Assembly (NCBI RefSeq): GCF_014838715.1
Contig: NZ_CP061947.1
Location: 5,632,001 to 5,696,000 of the forward strand
DNA: 64,000 nt
Direction: 5' to 3'
DNA from: Algoriphagus sp. Y33
GTDB taxonomy: Bacteria > Bacteroidota > Bacteroidia > Cytophagales > Cyclobacteriaceae
Below, piece after piece: positions 1 to 8,566 of the stretch. Under the pieces are notes generated by a model. That model worked only from the letters and a program-made list of their open reading frames with translations. It searched no databases and was not told the origin of the DNA. Each line of letters begins with the position of its first letter. Position 1 is the stretch's first letter. The position numbers were made by a program, and so were the translations under genes.

Positions 1-578
1 TGGATTTCCAGATAGGATACGCAAATGTGATCCGTGTAAGTGAAACAGAGCTAAGAAACTACACGGCAGCGCATTACGACAAGAATATGGGTGTTTTGGA
101 CATTCTTTTCCATATTCATGGAAATGGTGTTGGCAGTGAATACATAGACACCTTAGCGGTAAATGACGAAGTGTATATCAGTCCACCCAGAGGGAAAAGG
201 TTATTCAGTCCAGAGATTAGGCAGCAAGTGTTTTTCGGAGACGAAACTTCTATCGGGCTAGCCTGTTCCGCCCTCCCCATCCTAAAGAAAAGTAAGCATC
301 AATATCATTTCTTCTTTGAGCTGGGGGATGAAAATAGAAACGTCCCACACCTTTTGGGGATAGATAACGTCACTGTTTTTTCAAAAAAGGAAACTTTCAG
401 AAATGAACAATGGGTAAGTGACTTATCAATTTTCAAAACTCTTGATCGGAAGCAGGCAAGCTTTGTTTTGACCGGCAATGTAAAATCCGTCCAAACTTTC
501 AGAAAAGTATTGAAAGAAAAGACCGTCGGAAAAATACGTGCTCAAGGCTATTGGCTTGAAGGTAAGAAAGGATTGTAA
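1..578 (+). CDS. Siderophore-interacting-protein-like FAD-binding reductase, 5' end outside window
   Basis: The frame is open from the first bases of the window, so the N-terminus lies upstream; the GTG at 27 is probably not the real start. The visible 190 or so residues match the siderophore-interacting (ViuB-like) ferredoxin-reductase fold: an R-N-Y-T FAD-binding motif, then an H-G-N-G segment, then P-P-R-G-K. These proteins reduce ferric siderophores in the cytoplasm using a bound flavin and NAD(P)H. The C-terminal half diverges from textbook members, so substrate is unknown. The CDF exporter gene starts 17 bp downstream, suggesting co-transcription and a shared metal theme (inference). 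Confidence 0.72.
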   Translation, partial: DFQIGYANVIRVSETELRNYTAAHYDKNMGVLDILFHIHGNGVGSEYIDTLAVNDEVYISPPRGKRLFSPEIRQQVFFGDETSIGLACSALPILKKSKHQYHFFFELGDENRNVPHLLGIDNVTVFSKKETFRNEQWVSDLSIFKTLDRKQASFVLTGNVKSVQTFRKVLKEKTVGKIRAQGYWLEGKKGL

Positions 579-595
579 ATTAAAAATCAAATAAA

Positions 596-1513
596 ATGTC
601 ACATTCACATAACCACTCGGATAGGAAGGGCCTATCATTAGCCTTTTGGCTTAATGTTTTGTTTTCAATAGTCGAAGTTGTTGGGGGAATCTTGACCAAC
701 TCAACCGCTATTCTTGCGGATGCATTTCACGATTTTGCGGATGCTATAGCTATTGGCCTGGCAGTGCTGTTGGAAAAGCTTTCGGGGAAAAAACGCACGC
801 CTAAATTCTCTTATGGGTACAAAAGATTCTCACTACTGTCGGCCATCGGTATGTCGCTGTTTTTATTGATAGGTGCTGTGTTTATGTGCACCAGTGCTTA
901 TCATTCTTTTATCAATCCTCAAATAGTAGATGGAAAGGGGATGTTATTTCTGGCGGTTTTGGGTATTGCCGTTAATGGCTTTGCCTTTTTGAGAATTAAA
1001 AATTCAAATGGACATTCCCATCATCACGGACACAGCCATTCACACGATGCTGATTTTAACAAAAAAGCAATAATGCTACACTTGTTGGAAGATGTTTTAG
1101 GCTGGGTAGCGGTCTTGATTGGAGCCGTCGTGATTTATTTTACAGGTTGGTATTGGATAGATGGTGTGCTGGCTATCGCAATCGGGATTTTCATAGGATA
1201 CAATGCAACTAAAAACCTGATTTCCACAATGGGAATTTTGATGCAATCCGTTCCCGATAACGTGGATGTAGCCCGGCTTTCCGACGAATTGCTACAGATT
1301 CCCCGTATCGAAAATATCCATGACCTGCATATTTGGACATTGGAAGGTGACTACAATATCGGCTCGCTACATGCTGTTGTTAATGCGATAGACCAAAATG
1401 GAGAAGTAGCTGTTCTTCCGTCTATTTTGCAAGTAATGGCTAAATACAAAGTCCAGCATCCGACTGTACAGATCGAAACAACGATGAACGATTGTAGATT
1501 TGTAAGTTGCTAA
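596..1513 (+). CDS. Cation diffusion facilitator (CzcD/ZitB-like) divalent metal exporter
   Basis: This 305-residue inner-membrane protein has about six membrane segments and the CDF hallmarks. The HxxxD metal site of the second helix is visible as H45 and D49, and a second one (H-L-L-E-D) lies in the fifth helix. A histidine-rich cytosolic loop precedes that helix (around residues 140-152), and the N-terminus is also His-rich (MSHSHNHS). The C-terminal cytoplasmic domain contains the H-D-L-H-I-W motif typical of the family. CDF proteins export Zn2+, and sometimes Co2+ or Cd2+, by proton antiport. Length is normal. It follows the reductase-like gene by 17 bp. Confidence 0.93.
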   Translation: MSHSHNHSDRKGLSLAFWLNVLFSIVEVVGGILTNSTAILADAFHDFADAIAIGLAVLLEKLSGKKRTPKFSYGYKRFSLLSAIGMSLFLLIGAVFMCTSAYHSFINPQIVDGKGMLFLAVLGIAVNGFAFLRIKNSNGHSHHHGHSHSHDADFNKKAIMLHLLEDVLGWVAVLIGAVVIYFTGWYWIDGVLAIAIGIFIGYNATKNLISTMGILMQSVPDNVDVARLSDELLQIPRIENIHDLHIWTLEGDYNIGSLHAVVNAIDQNGEVAVLPSILQVMAKYKVQHPTVQIETTMNDCRFVSC

Positions 1514-1659
1514 ACAAAAGGAAAACAACCGAAGGCGCTAACAATCCGGATGTTATCCTATGTTATCCATCCTCTGGAATTAGTATTCCCTGTGCGGGAT
1601 AATAAGCAGCCAAGGAAGGGAGTATGTTTTCGTAACGAAGCCTAATACATAACCCGAAA

Positions 1660-2502
1660 TTAATTTCTCTTCCTAAACTCAGTAGGAGTGACTCCGCAAT
1701 ATTTTTTGAACTGTCTACAGAAATGGCTTTCATCGGTAAAACTGAACTCATGGGCAATTTCTGATAGGGTAAGCTTGCTATAGGTAAGTCTGGCTTCAAT
1801 CAGTCCGAATTTATAATTTGTAATGTACTGTTTGATGGATTCACCAACTTGTTTCTTGAAAAAAATACTGATGTAATTTGGTGCCATGTTAAATTTCTCT
1901 GCCAACACTTCGATTCTCAGCTTTGAAGGGGAATAGATATTTTTCTTTACATACAATAAGATAGACTCAACAGAATCGGAATAGGACAAAATCTGACCTG
2001 CTTCGTCGGACTGCCTTAGTTTTCTGGCAAGAATAATCAAAATAGTTCGCATCAGGCTGTCACGAACTATTTCATAATAGGGAGATTGCTTATTGTCATA
2101 TTCACTCTCAAGGACCGAAAGCAAATTTAACAGCTTAGCTTTATCCTGTTTTTCTCTTATTAATGAGCCACGGCTTTGCAAAGGAATATGGAGCAAAGTT
2201 TCTATGATGGATTTCCCTTTGGATTCATCGCTTAGAGATAGTATTCTACTAAAGGGCTCATTGAATCGAATAAAACAAAACTCGGTTAATTCCCTGATGT
2301 CAAAGGAATGAAAATCCTCAGGTCCTAAGAGAAACACATCCCCATACCCATAGTCAAAGCGGTTGCCATTGAGGTGATGTACTCCACTTCCTCTAAGTAT
2401 AAAAATAATCTCGAAGTATGTGTGATTGTGGAGTGGGTGCTGCCATTCACCGGCTTCAAAATGGTAAATGTTAAAAGGAGTATGTAATAAATAGCGTTTC
2501 AT
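1660..2502 (-). CDS. AraC-family transcriptional regulator with cupin sensor domain
   Basis: The protein is 280 residues. The N-terminal third is a cupin-like AraC sensor domain (H-N-H-T-Y-F-E near residue 25, then a G-D-V-F-L-L-G-P strand). Residues from about 185 to the end form the double helix-turn-helix of AraC/XylS proteins, ending with the conserved F-x-R-x-F-K-K and P-T-E-F-R-K pattern. It is divergent from the DUF1080 gene at 2610 across a short intergenic region that holds a good promoter, so it probably controls that gene. The ligand cannot be predicted; such architectures commonly sense sugars. Confidence 0.9.
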   Translation of the reverse strand: MKRYLLHTPFNIYHFEAGEWQHPLHNHTYFEIIFILRGSGVHHLNGNRFDYGYGDVFLLGPEDFHSFDIRELTEFCFIRFNEPFSRILSLSDESKGKSIIETLLHIPLQSRGSLIREKQDKAKLLNLLSVLESEYDNKQSPYYEIVRDSLMRTILIILARKLRQSDEAGQILSYSDSVESILLYVKKNIYSPSKLRIEVLAEKFNMAPNYISIFFKKQVGESIKQYITNYKFGLIEARLTYSKLTLSEIAHEFSFTDESHFCRQFKKYCGVTPTEFRKRN

Positions 2503-2552
2503 CGGTGTCGAATTTGCTATGAAATGTACCTATTAATAATGGGTTTATACAA

Positions 2553-2582
2553 TTTGATTCGAATGACGGCGACCTAACTTTG
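2553..2582 (+). promoter_or_regulatory. Bacteroidota-type promoter for the DUF1080 gene
   Basis: TTTG at 2553-2556 and TAACTTTG at 2575-2582 are separated by 18 bp, close to the Bacteroidota sigma-A consensus (TTG, about 19 bp, TAnnTTTG). Transcription would begin about 20 bp before the ATG at 2610. The site lies between the AraC gene and its divergent neighbour. Confidence 0.6.
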
Positions 2583-2609
2583 ACTTTATTAACCTATAAA
2601 GGCGACAGT

Positions 2610-3488
2610 ATGAATTTCTTTGTGATTGTACTAGTATCTATCTTAACGGTTATTTTCCAGCCGTCAAAGGAAACGAATGACGGATGGGAGGTGCTTTTAG
2701 ATAGCCAGTTGACAAATTGGGAAAATTACCTCAGCTATAGACACAAGCCTGGATACAATGGAAAAGTACCACAAGATGTCAATGGTGTGGACATCGAGCC
2801 TATTGGCTACAACAAAGATGAATTTGGTGTTTTTACAATTCTGGATGAGCCGGATGGTCCGATTCTGCGGGTGAGCGGTGAAATATATGGTAGCATTTTT
2901 ACCCGAAAGTCCTATAGGAATTATCACTTAAAACTTCAGGTAAAGTGGGGCATAGACAAATATGAACCGCGAAAAGAGTTACTGAGGGACTCAGGAATTC
3001 TGTACCATTCCATCGGTGAAGCCGGAGTTGAATACTGGAGGTCTTGGATGCTTTCACAGGAATTTCAGGTGATGGAAGGCCACATGGGTGACTTTTGGTG
3101 TCAGGCTACTTCGGGTATTGATATCCGGTCTTTTCCCCCGGAAGGGGACAAAATGAGCCCGGTAGCAGATGTAACCCAACCGTTTCGTCCCTTCCAAAGT
3201 GGCGGAGATGTCTTCTGTCTGAGGTCAGCCAACTTTGAAACTCCCGAGGGAGGATGGACTACACTCGAACTCATTACGTTTGAGGAGAAGAGCCTTCATA
3301 TCGTCAACGGTAAGGTAGCTATGGTATTGGAAAACTCACGCTATAAAAATGAAGATGGCAAGAATGTTCCTCTGGTCGAAGGGAAAATCCAGTTGCAAAG
3401 CGAGGCAGCAGAAGTCTTTTACAAAGATATTCAAATTAGGCCGTTGACAGAGATGCCGAAGAACTACGAGGGGTTATTTGATGAATAA
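2610..3488 (+). CDS. Exported DUF1080 (3-keto-disaccharide hydrolase-like) protein
   Basis: The ATG at 2610 is chosen over an upstream TTG at 2580 because it gives a hydrophobic signal peptide (MNFFVIVLVSILTVIF) and lies downstream of a consensus promoter. The remaining 270 residues match the DUF1080 concanavalin-like beta-sandwich: W-E-V-L-L-D at the start, a central G-I-L-Y-H segment, an E-F-Q-V-M-E-G strand and a W-x-T-L-E-L strand near the end. DUF1080 proteins are common exported carbohydrate-active proteins in Bacteroidota and some hydrolyse 3-keto-glycosides. The divergent AraC gene is the likely regulator. Specific substrate unknown. Confidence 0.82.
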   Translation: MNFFVIVLVSILTVIFQPSKETNDGWEVLLDSQLTNWENYLSYRHKPGYNGKVPQDVNGVDIEPIGYNKDEFGVFTILDEPDGPILRVSGEIYGSIFTRKSYRNYHLKLQVKWGIDKYEPRKELLRDSGILYHSIGEAGVEYWRSWMLSQEFQVMEGHMGDFWCQATSGIDIRSFPPEGDKMSPVADVTQPFRPFQSGGDVFCLRSANFETPEGGWTTLELITFEEKSLHIVNGKVAMVLENSRYKNEDGKNVPLVEGKIQLQSEAAEVFYKDIQIRPLTEMPKNYEGLFDE

Positions 3489-3630
3489 GCAGGGAATGGT
3501 ATATTCAAATTAATCCCAATGAGTTTGTTTACAAACTGAACAGATTTCGATGAAAAGATGTTTGAGAGCTTATTAGAGACGTTTTAATTTTACCTTGGGC
3601 GAACGCTCATTTAAGGAGATAAAATAATAA

Positions 3631-4653
3631 ATGAAAAAAATAGGATTTCTATCCTTTGGTCACTGGGCAAATCACCCTGCTTATGATGCAAATACTGCAA
3701 GCGATACTTTGCTTCAGTCCATTGATCTGGCGGTGGCAGCCGAAGAAATCGGGATTGATGGTGCGTATTTTAGAGTACATCACTTTGCCCAACAATTGGC
3801 GTCACCGTTTCCTTTGTTAGCTGCTATAGGGGCTAAAACCCAAAAAATTGAAATCGGAACCGGTGTCATCGATATGCGTTATGAAAACCCACTGTATATG
3901 ATAGAAGATGCAGGTGTTGCCGATTTGATATCTGAAGGTAGATTACAGCTAGGAGTCAGCAGAGGTTCACCGGAGCAGGTAATTGACGGATGGAAGTATT
4001 TCGGCTACGGTTTGGAAGATGGTGAAACCGATGCCGACATGGGGAGAAGGAAAGCACTGGAATTTTTTAACAAACTAAACGGCGTTGGCTTTGCACAGCC
4101 TAACCCCAACCCAATGTTTCCGAACCCACCTGGATTGTTGAGAGTAGAGCCGCATTCAGAAGGATTGCGTGACCGTATTTGGTGGGGTTCTGCTTCGGAT
4201 GCTACTGCCGTTTGGGCGGCAGAAATAGGCATGAACCTACAAAGTTCAACCTTGAAATACGACGAGAGCGGAAAACCATTTCACATTCAGCAAGCCGAAC
4301 AAATCAGAGCCTACAAAGAAGCCTGGAAAAAAGCGGGACATCAGCGGGAACCGAGAGTTTCGGTGAGCCGATCCATTTTTGCATTGGTCAACGATCAGGA
4401 TAAGTATTATTTTGGACGCGAAGCAAATAGAACCGATAAAGTAGGAATGATAGAAGCCGATAAACGTGCGATTTTCGGTAGAAGTTATGCTGCCGAGCCC
4501 GAGCAATTGATCAAAGAGCTTGCTCAGGATGAAGCGATTCAGGAAGCAGACACGTTATTATTGACCATTCCCAATACACTGGGAGTAGCTTACAATGTGC
4601 ACGTGCTCGAATCCATTTTAAACTTTGTAGCGCCTGAATTGGGTTGGCGCTAA
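3631..4653 (+). CDS. LLM-class (luciferase-like) flavin-dependent oxidoreductase
   Basis: This 340-residue protein has the bacterial-luciferase TIM-barrel signature: an N-terminal G-F-L-S-F-G-H-W strand, the G-A-Y-F-R-V-H-H-F motif around residue 45, G-T-G-V at about 78 and L-G-V-S-R-G-S-P near 110. Members use reduced FMN (or F420) and oxygen to oxidise small organic substrates in the cytoplasm. The start gives normal family length. A truncated FAD monooxygenase begins 12 bp downstream, so the two were probably one operon. Substrate cannot be read from the sequence. Confidence 0.88.
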   Translation: MKKIGFLSFGHWANHPAYDANTASDTLLQSIDLAVAAEEIGIDGAYFRVHHFAQQLASPFPLLAAIGAKTQKIEIGTGVIDMRYENPLYMIEDAGVADLISEGRLQLGVSRGSPEQVIDGWKYFGYGLEDGETDADMGRRKALEFFNKLNGVGFAQPNPNPMFPNPPGLLRVEPHSEGLRDRIWWGSASDATAVWAAEIGMNLQSSTLKYDESGKPFHIQQAEQIRAYKEAWKKAGHQREPRVSVSRSIFALVNDQDKYYFGREANRTDKVGMIEADKRAIFGRSYAAEPEQLIKELAQDEAIQEADTLLLTIPNTLGVAYNVHVLESILNFVAPELGWR

Positions 4654-4665
4654 GAGAGGATGTAA

Positions 4666-4878
4666 ATGGCTGTAAAAATCCGTTATAAAACAAAAATTGC
4701 CATCATAGGAGCTGGGCAAGCCGGACTTTCTGCCGGGTACCACCTCAAAAAAATGGGATGGGAAATCGGTTCGGATTTCATCCTGTTAGACGGAGCACAG
4801 CAGGCAGGTGATGCTTGGCAATCCCTATGGGATTCCTTGAGCACACTGAACCGGATTAATGATTTGCAGGTGAAGTGA
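4666..4878 (+). pseudogene. Truncated flavin-containing monooxygenase / FAD-NAD(P) oxidoreductase, N-terminal remnant
   Basis: Only 70 residues remain. They contain the Rossmann FAD motif G-A-G-Q-A-G-L-S (residues 15-22), a FILLD segment and W-Q-S-L-W-D-S-L, which align with the first 60-70 residues of trimethylamine- or Baeyer-Villiger-type monooxygenases of 350-450 residues. After R-I-N-D-L the reading frame leaves homology and stops. I find no continuation of the family in any frame over the next 650 bp, so the rest of the gene has been deleted or replaced. A functional 70-residue product is unlikely. Confidence 0.75.
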
Positions 4879-5532
4879 GGCTTCACGATCCAGGGTATGG
4901 AGTCTTGCCCTAAGGCCATAAACGAGCCGGTTTTTTCTCTGAGTGTAATGAGCCTGCCAAAAGCTCGCACTCCAGTCTTTTTTTCATAAGCCCGCACTCC
5001 GTTTGTAGGTGGGTATTTTTTTCCACTTCGAGCTGAGCTTCAAGTTCTGCTCTACTTTTAGTTCTTTCCAATGAAAGTTGCTGCTGAGAAGAAGCTTTTA
5101 GTCTAAAATGATAGGGTCGGTACACAATGCACGATTCAACCCGCATTATGCATTAGCATTTCTACGCCACGGCGTACAAGTTATTGCAATTAATGGTCTC
5201 TTAACGAAACCTAATGCAAAATCGGGGTTCAACAATTCAATGTTGCGAAATAGTCATGGCATAATCATCACTTTCAGATTTGACGGTTTTGAATAGGTTT
5301 TGCGAAAAAGCTACCCATCAAATTCCATCACCCTGCCGGCAAAGATGGGACTCAAAAGTATCAGAGAAAAAAACATCTCAACTTTATCGATATGGGTCAA
5401 TAGTGAAATTGACAATAAAATTAAATGATCAGGAGTTTAACCCTGTAGAGCACAATCACCACATAGTTTTGCATCACAGAAGAGGAGCTGTGTTCAAGCA
5501 ATTGCAGTCTCCCTATACATAGGCTCAATTCT
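4879..5532. other. 654-bp stretch without a recognisable gene
   Basis: Short open frames exist on both strands (longest about 80 codons) but none resembles a known family or has convincing coding character. The stretch follows a truncated gene and contains a nested inverted repeat at 5135-5232. It is best read as an insertion or deletion scar. Confidence 0.5.
5135..5232. repeat. Nested imperfect inverted repeat of about 98 bp
   Basis: The outer arms 5135-5156 and 5211-5232 are imperfect reverse complements (shared core TGCATTAG / CTAATGCA, flanked by CAACCC / GGGGTT). Between them is a perfect 6-bp-arm dyad, TACGCCACGGCGTA, at 5163-5176. This could be a miniature transposable element, a REP-like unit or a structured RNA. 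No target-site duplication was identified. Confidence 0.45.
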
Positions 5533-6426
5533 TCAATACAAAAACCGATTCGCTTCAACCCCCTTCGTTCCCGTCTTTACCAAAAAAACATCCCCACTCA
5601 TAGGGAATTCTTTTAATTGACCTGAACTCATATTTTCCTGTGCGGTGGTGATCAAAAGCATGTCCAGGTTCTCTCCTCCAAAAGCACAGGAGGTCACGTG
5701 GGGAACAGGTAAGTCAATTTTCTCGATTAATTCTCCCGTCATTGGGTTCCAGCGATATACACCCGAACCTCCATAATGTGCCACCCAGAGCATTCCTTCT
5801 TGGTCTATGCACATTCCGTCCGGCATTCCCATTCCTTCAGGAATATCGATAGCAATCCTTTCAAACTCAAGAGTTCCTGCATTCAAATCAAAATGATATG
5901 CCTTGATTTGTCGGGTAGGTGTGTCAATAAAATAAAAAGTCTGATTATCCTCAGTCCAGGCCATTCCATTGGAAATGGTCAATTGATCCAGCTGCTTATC
6001 CGGATTTAGATCCTTGCTGACTTTGTAAAGTGAGCCTGAGCCTTCAGTGAATTTTGTGCTGAGCGTTCCTATCCAAAGCCGCCCTTTTGCATCACACTTT
6101 CCGTCATTGAAGCGGTTGAGTGGAAGATCCGTTTCTACTTCTGCCAACCATTTCAGCTGATCCGTATCCAAATCGTAAGATGCGATTTTACGATCGAGCG
6201 CAAGAATCAACTCATCGTCTTTTCCTTCCAAGACTAATGTTAGTCTATGGGAAAATGATTTTATAGTTGTGTTTTCTGTCGGTAGGTGATGTTCATATAA
6301 TTTGCCATTCTCAATATCTACCCAGAAAAAACTTTGGCGCTTTCGGCTCCAAAAGGGGCTTTCTCCGAGATGGCAATGGGATGCAGAAAGCTGTTCGGCA
6401 ACTAATTTATTTTTCAATGGGAGCAA
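5533..6426 (-). CDS. SMP-30/gluconolactonase/LRE-family lactonase
   Basis: The 297-residue protein is a six-bladed beta-propeller of the SMP-30/regucalcin family. The conserved metal-site positions are visible: Glu in G-E-S-P-F-W near residue 22, Asn in R-F-N-D-G-K, Asn in S-N-G-M-A-W and Asp in P-D-G-M-C-I-D. Family members hydrolyse sugar lactones such as gluconolactone in the cytoplasm or periplasm; no signal peptide is seen. It is the second gene after an SDR dehydrogenase (31-bp gap), a pairing common in oxidative sugar pathways where the dehydrogenase makes the lactone that this enzyme opens. Confidence 0.87.
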   Translation of the reverse strand: MLPLKNKLVAEQLSASHCHLGESPFWSRKRQSFFWVDIENGKLYEHHLPTENTTIKSFSHRLTLVLEGKDDELILALDRKIASYDLDTDQLKWLAEVETDLPLNRFNDGKCDAKGRLWIGTLSTKFTEGSGSLYKVSKDLNPDKQLDQLTISNGMAWTEDNQTFYFIDTPTRQIKAYHFDLNAGTLEFERIAIDIPEGMGMPDGMCIDQEGMLWVAHYGGSGVYRWNPMTGELIEKIDLPVPHVTSCAFGGENLDMLLITTAQENMSSGQLKEFPMSGDVFLVKTGTKGVEANRFLY

Positions 6427-6456
6427 ATTTGAGAGGTTTTGTCTACTGTTCTGTAT

Positions 6457-7254
6457 TTACCTGTGAGGGATTGTGTTGGCATCTTTCGGGACATTCCTGC
6501 CTATCATGGGGTATTGTTCCAGATCCACCACCTGACCGCTGATAGGTCCACATTCGTCAGAAAGCCAGTACATCGCAGCCACGGCGATTTCTTCGGGATA
6601 AATAAGCCTGCCAGCCGGTGCATAAACCAGGGGCAGCTTCTCAAACCAATCATCAGAAAGTCCATGAGTCCTCTTTCTAGCCACTTCATTTTCCGTCAAA
6701 ACCCAGCCGGGATTGATCTGATTGACCCGCACCCCTTTTTCGCGGAAAAGTGAATCTCCAAGGTTTCTGGTCATGGTCATCAAAGCTCCTTTGGAAATAC
6801 TGTATGCCAAAAGATTATGTTCTCCGCCCCAGGCATTGATTGATCCTATATTCAATACTGCTCCATGATTTTCGATCAAATGAGGGAGTGCCGCCTGGAT
6901 AAGTAAGCACGGGGCAACGGTATTTACTTCTAAAATCCGATTCAAAAATTCCTTATCTGTATCCAGAATCGTAGATGCTGCTACGATCGCAGCGTTATTT
7001 ACTACACTGTCCAGTCTGCCCCAAGAACGAATTGCCAACTCCACCAGTCTTTGCGGAGCACCCGCATTGGAGATGTCTTCTATATGCAGTTTAGCATTAG
7101 AATCACCCAACTCCGAAACAACTTGGGTTCCCAAGTCTTCCTCCAGTCCATGAATGATTACTTTTGCTCCTTCGGAAACAGCCTTTTCGGCAATTGCTTT
7201 GCCTATGCCCATCGTGCTTCCTGTGACAATTATGACCTTGTTTTTTAGTCGCAT
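6457..7254 (-). CDS. Short-chain dehydrogenase/reductase (SDR)
   Basis: The 265-residue protein has all classical SDR landmarks: the cofactor motif T-G-S-T-M-G-I-G near residue 11, N-N-A-A-I near 85, a catalytic Ser in I-G-S-I-N and the Y-S-I-S-K catalytic Tyr/Lys pair. It is the first gene of a probable operon with the SMP-30-type lactonase. Together they suggest NAD(P)-dependent oxidation of an aldose or related alcohol followed by lactone hydrolysis; the exact sugar is not determinable. Confidence 0.9.
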   Translation of the reverse strand: MRLKNKVIIVTGSTMGIGKAIAEKAVSEGAKVIIHGLEEDLGTQVVSELGDSNAKLHIEDISNAGAPQRLVELAIRSWGRLDSVVNNAAIVAASTILDTDKEFLNRILEVNTVAPCLLIQAALPHLIENHGAVLNIGSINAWGGEHNLLAYSISKGALMTMTRNLGDSLFREKGVRVNQINPGWVLTENEVARKRTHGLSDDWFEKLPLVYAPAGRLIYPEEIAVAAMYWLSDECGPISGQVVDLEQYPMIGRNVPKDANTIPHR

Positions 7255-7330
7255 AGTATAGGTTTTTATTAAAAATCAATTTCTCCTTGCTAGCTCTTTT
7301 TATCCGGATAAAGCCAAGATGGACTGATAG

Positions 7331-7380
7331 CAATTTTCAAACGAACCTGTCCTACAGGGGACAGAATATAAGGAAAATTG
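7331..7380. other. Nested stem-loop upstream of the SDR operon
   Basis: Outer arms CAATTTTC (7331-7338) and GAAAATTG (7373-7380) enclose an inner hairpin, CTGTCC (7347-7352) with GGACAG (7359-7364). It sits in the 238-bp space between the SDR gene and the dipeptidase gene and could be an operator, a 5' leader structure or the dipeptidase operon terminator. No U-tract makes a simple terminator unlikely. Confidence 0.35.
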
Positions 7381-7492
7381 AAAAATGCTATTTCCTGAAT
7401 TGTGAAAAGCTTATGGTGACTTACTTATCTATTAACCGATAGATCAGATAATTTTCTTGATTGAAAGGATTTTTATGAGCCGCACGTAGTCC

Positions 7493-8563
7493 TTATCCCC
7501 ATGCTTTTCTTAGAAATTTCAGCCAGTTCTTTTGCATTACTTTTTCAATATCCACTTCCGAAAAACCTCTTTTGCGCAATAAATCAGGGATAGTATTCAG
7601 ATCAGTAATGGTCTTGAGATCTGCGGGGCATTGCTCCGTGCCAAAAGCACCGTCCAAATCCGAACCGATTCCTATGTGATTGGCATTGCCCGCAATCTGA
7701 CAAATATGATCCATGTGATCCAAAACAGTTTCCAATGTCACGCCTCTTTCTTGCGGAGTGGATTTTCCTCTTTCCCATCCCGGACTAAGCATCCATGCAT
7801 CCATGGCAGCTCCGATCACCGCTCCGCGATCTATCAATGCTTTGATCATTTCGTCCGAAAACTGCCGGTTGTGATCCACCAGTGCCCGGCAGTTATTATG
7901 GCTTGCCCAGACGGGGCCATTGTAGATTTCCAATGCTTCCCAAAAGGCCAAATCACACAAATGGGTTGCATCTAGGATAATCCCCAACTCATCCATCTTA
8001 CGGATAAGTGCTTTTCCTTCTTTGCTCAATGGTGCTGAAGCATCTGTGCCATGTGCGTAGCGACCCGGACCATAGTGGGCCGGGCCAAGAGCGCGAAGCC
8101 CGGATTCATAGGCTTTCTCCAAGTAATCCACGCTTACAATAGAGTCGGCTCCTTCTAATGAAAGTATAAAACCCACAGGTTTTCCGGCATTGTCCTCTCC
8201 ATTTTCCCACAGCGCAAGGTGTGCATCCAACTCGTCAAGATTTCTAATCTGTGCCATTTCGCCTTTTTCTACCATGGCCTGGTACCAAGCGAGCTGACCT
8301 TGGGTCTGGGCCCAAGCCTGCTCCGGTGAATGCCAGCCCGGAAGTGAATTTCCGGGAGCTACATAGCGGGCAATTTGTGTGGCGACGACCAGTCCTATAG
8401 TTCCCTCTCTTAGTGCCGGCAGAGAAACTACTGCATTACTGCGATCCGGTTTGTCGTTCAGTCCCTTTTCCCGGGCATTGATTTCTGAAACGGGAAGCGT
8501 GAGGTCACGATTCCATTCCAGTGCATTCATACTCAGATCTAGGTGGGCATCGATTGTAAACAT
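7493..8563 (-). CDS. Membrane-dipeptidase-family (peptidase M19) metallohydrolase
   Basis: The 356-residue protein has the M19 (renal dipeptidase) pattern: the D-A-H-L-D metal motif at residues 5-9, E-G-A-D-S near 135, a D-A-T-H segment, A-S-H-N-N near 225 and H-I-G-I-G-S-D-L-D-G near 300. These binuclear zinc enzymes hydrolyse dipeptides, often with D-amino acids at the C-terminus. There is no signal peptide, so it is probably cytoplasmic despite the family name. The gene begins 3 bp after the RsmI-like gene stop on the same strand, so both are likely co-transcribed. Confidence 0.9.
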   Translation of the reverse strand: MFTIDAHLDLSMNALEWNRDLTLPVSEINAREKGLNDKPDRSNAVVSLPALREGTIGLVVATQIARYVAPGNSLPGWHSPEQAWAQTQGQLAWYQAMVEKGEMAQIRNLDELDAHLALWENGEDNAGKPVGFILSLEGADSIVSVDYLEKAYESGLRALGPAHYGPGRYAHGTDASAPLSKEGKALIRKMDELGIILDATHLCDLAFWEALEIYNGPVWASHNNCRALVDHNRQFSDEMIKALIDRGAVIGAAMDAWMLSPGWERGKSTPQERGVTLETVLDHMDHICQIAGNANHIGIGSDLDGAFGTEQCPADLKTITDLNTIPDLLRKRGFSEVDIEKVMQKNWLKFLRKAWG

Positions 8564-8566
8564 GGA

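Noticed and set aside
4910..5146. Minus-strand 78-codon ORF with coiled-coil-like composition in the gene-free stretch
   Set aside because: Gln/Glu-rich appearance is suggestive, but there is no family match, promoter or partner; treated as chance.
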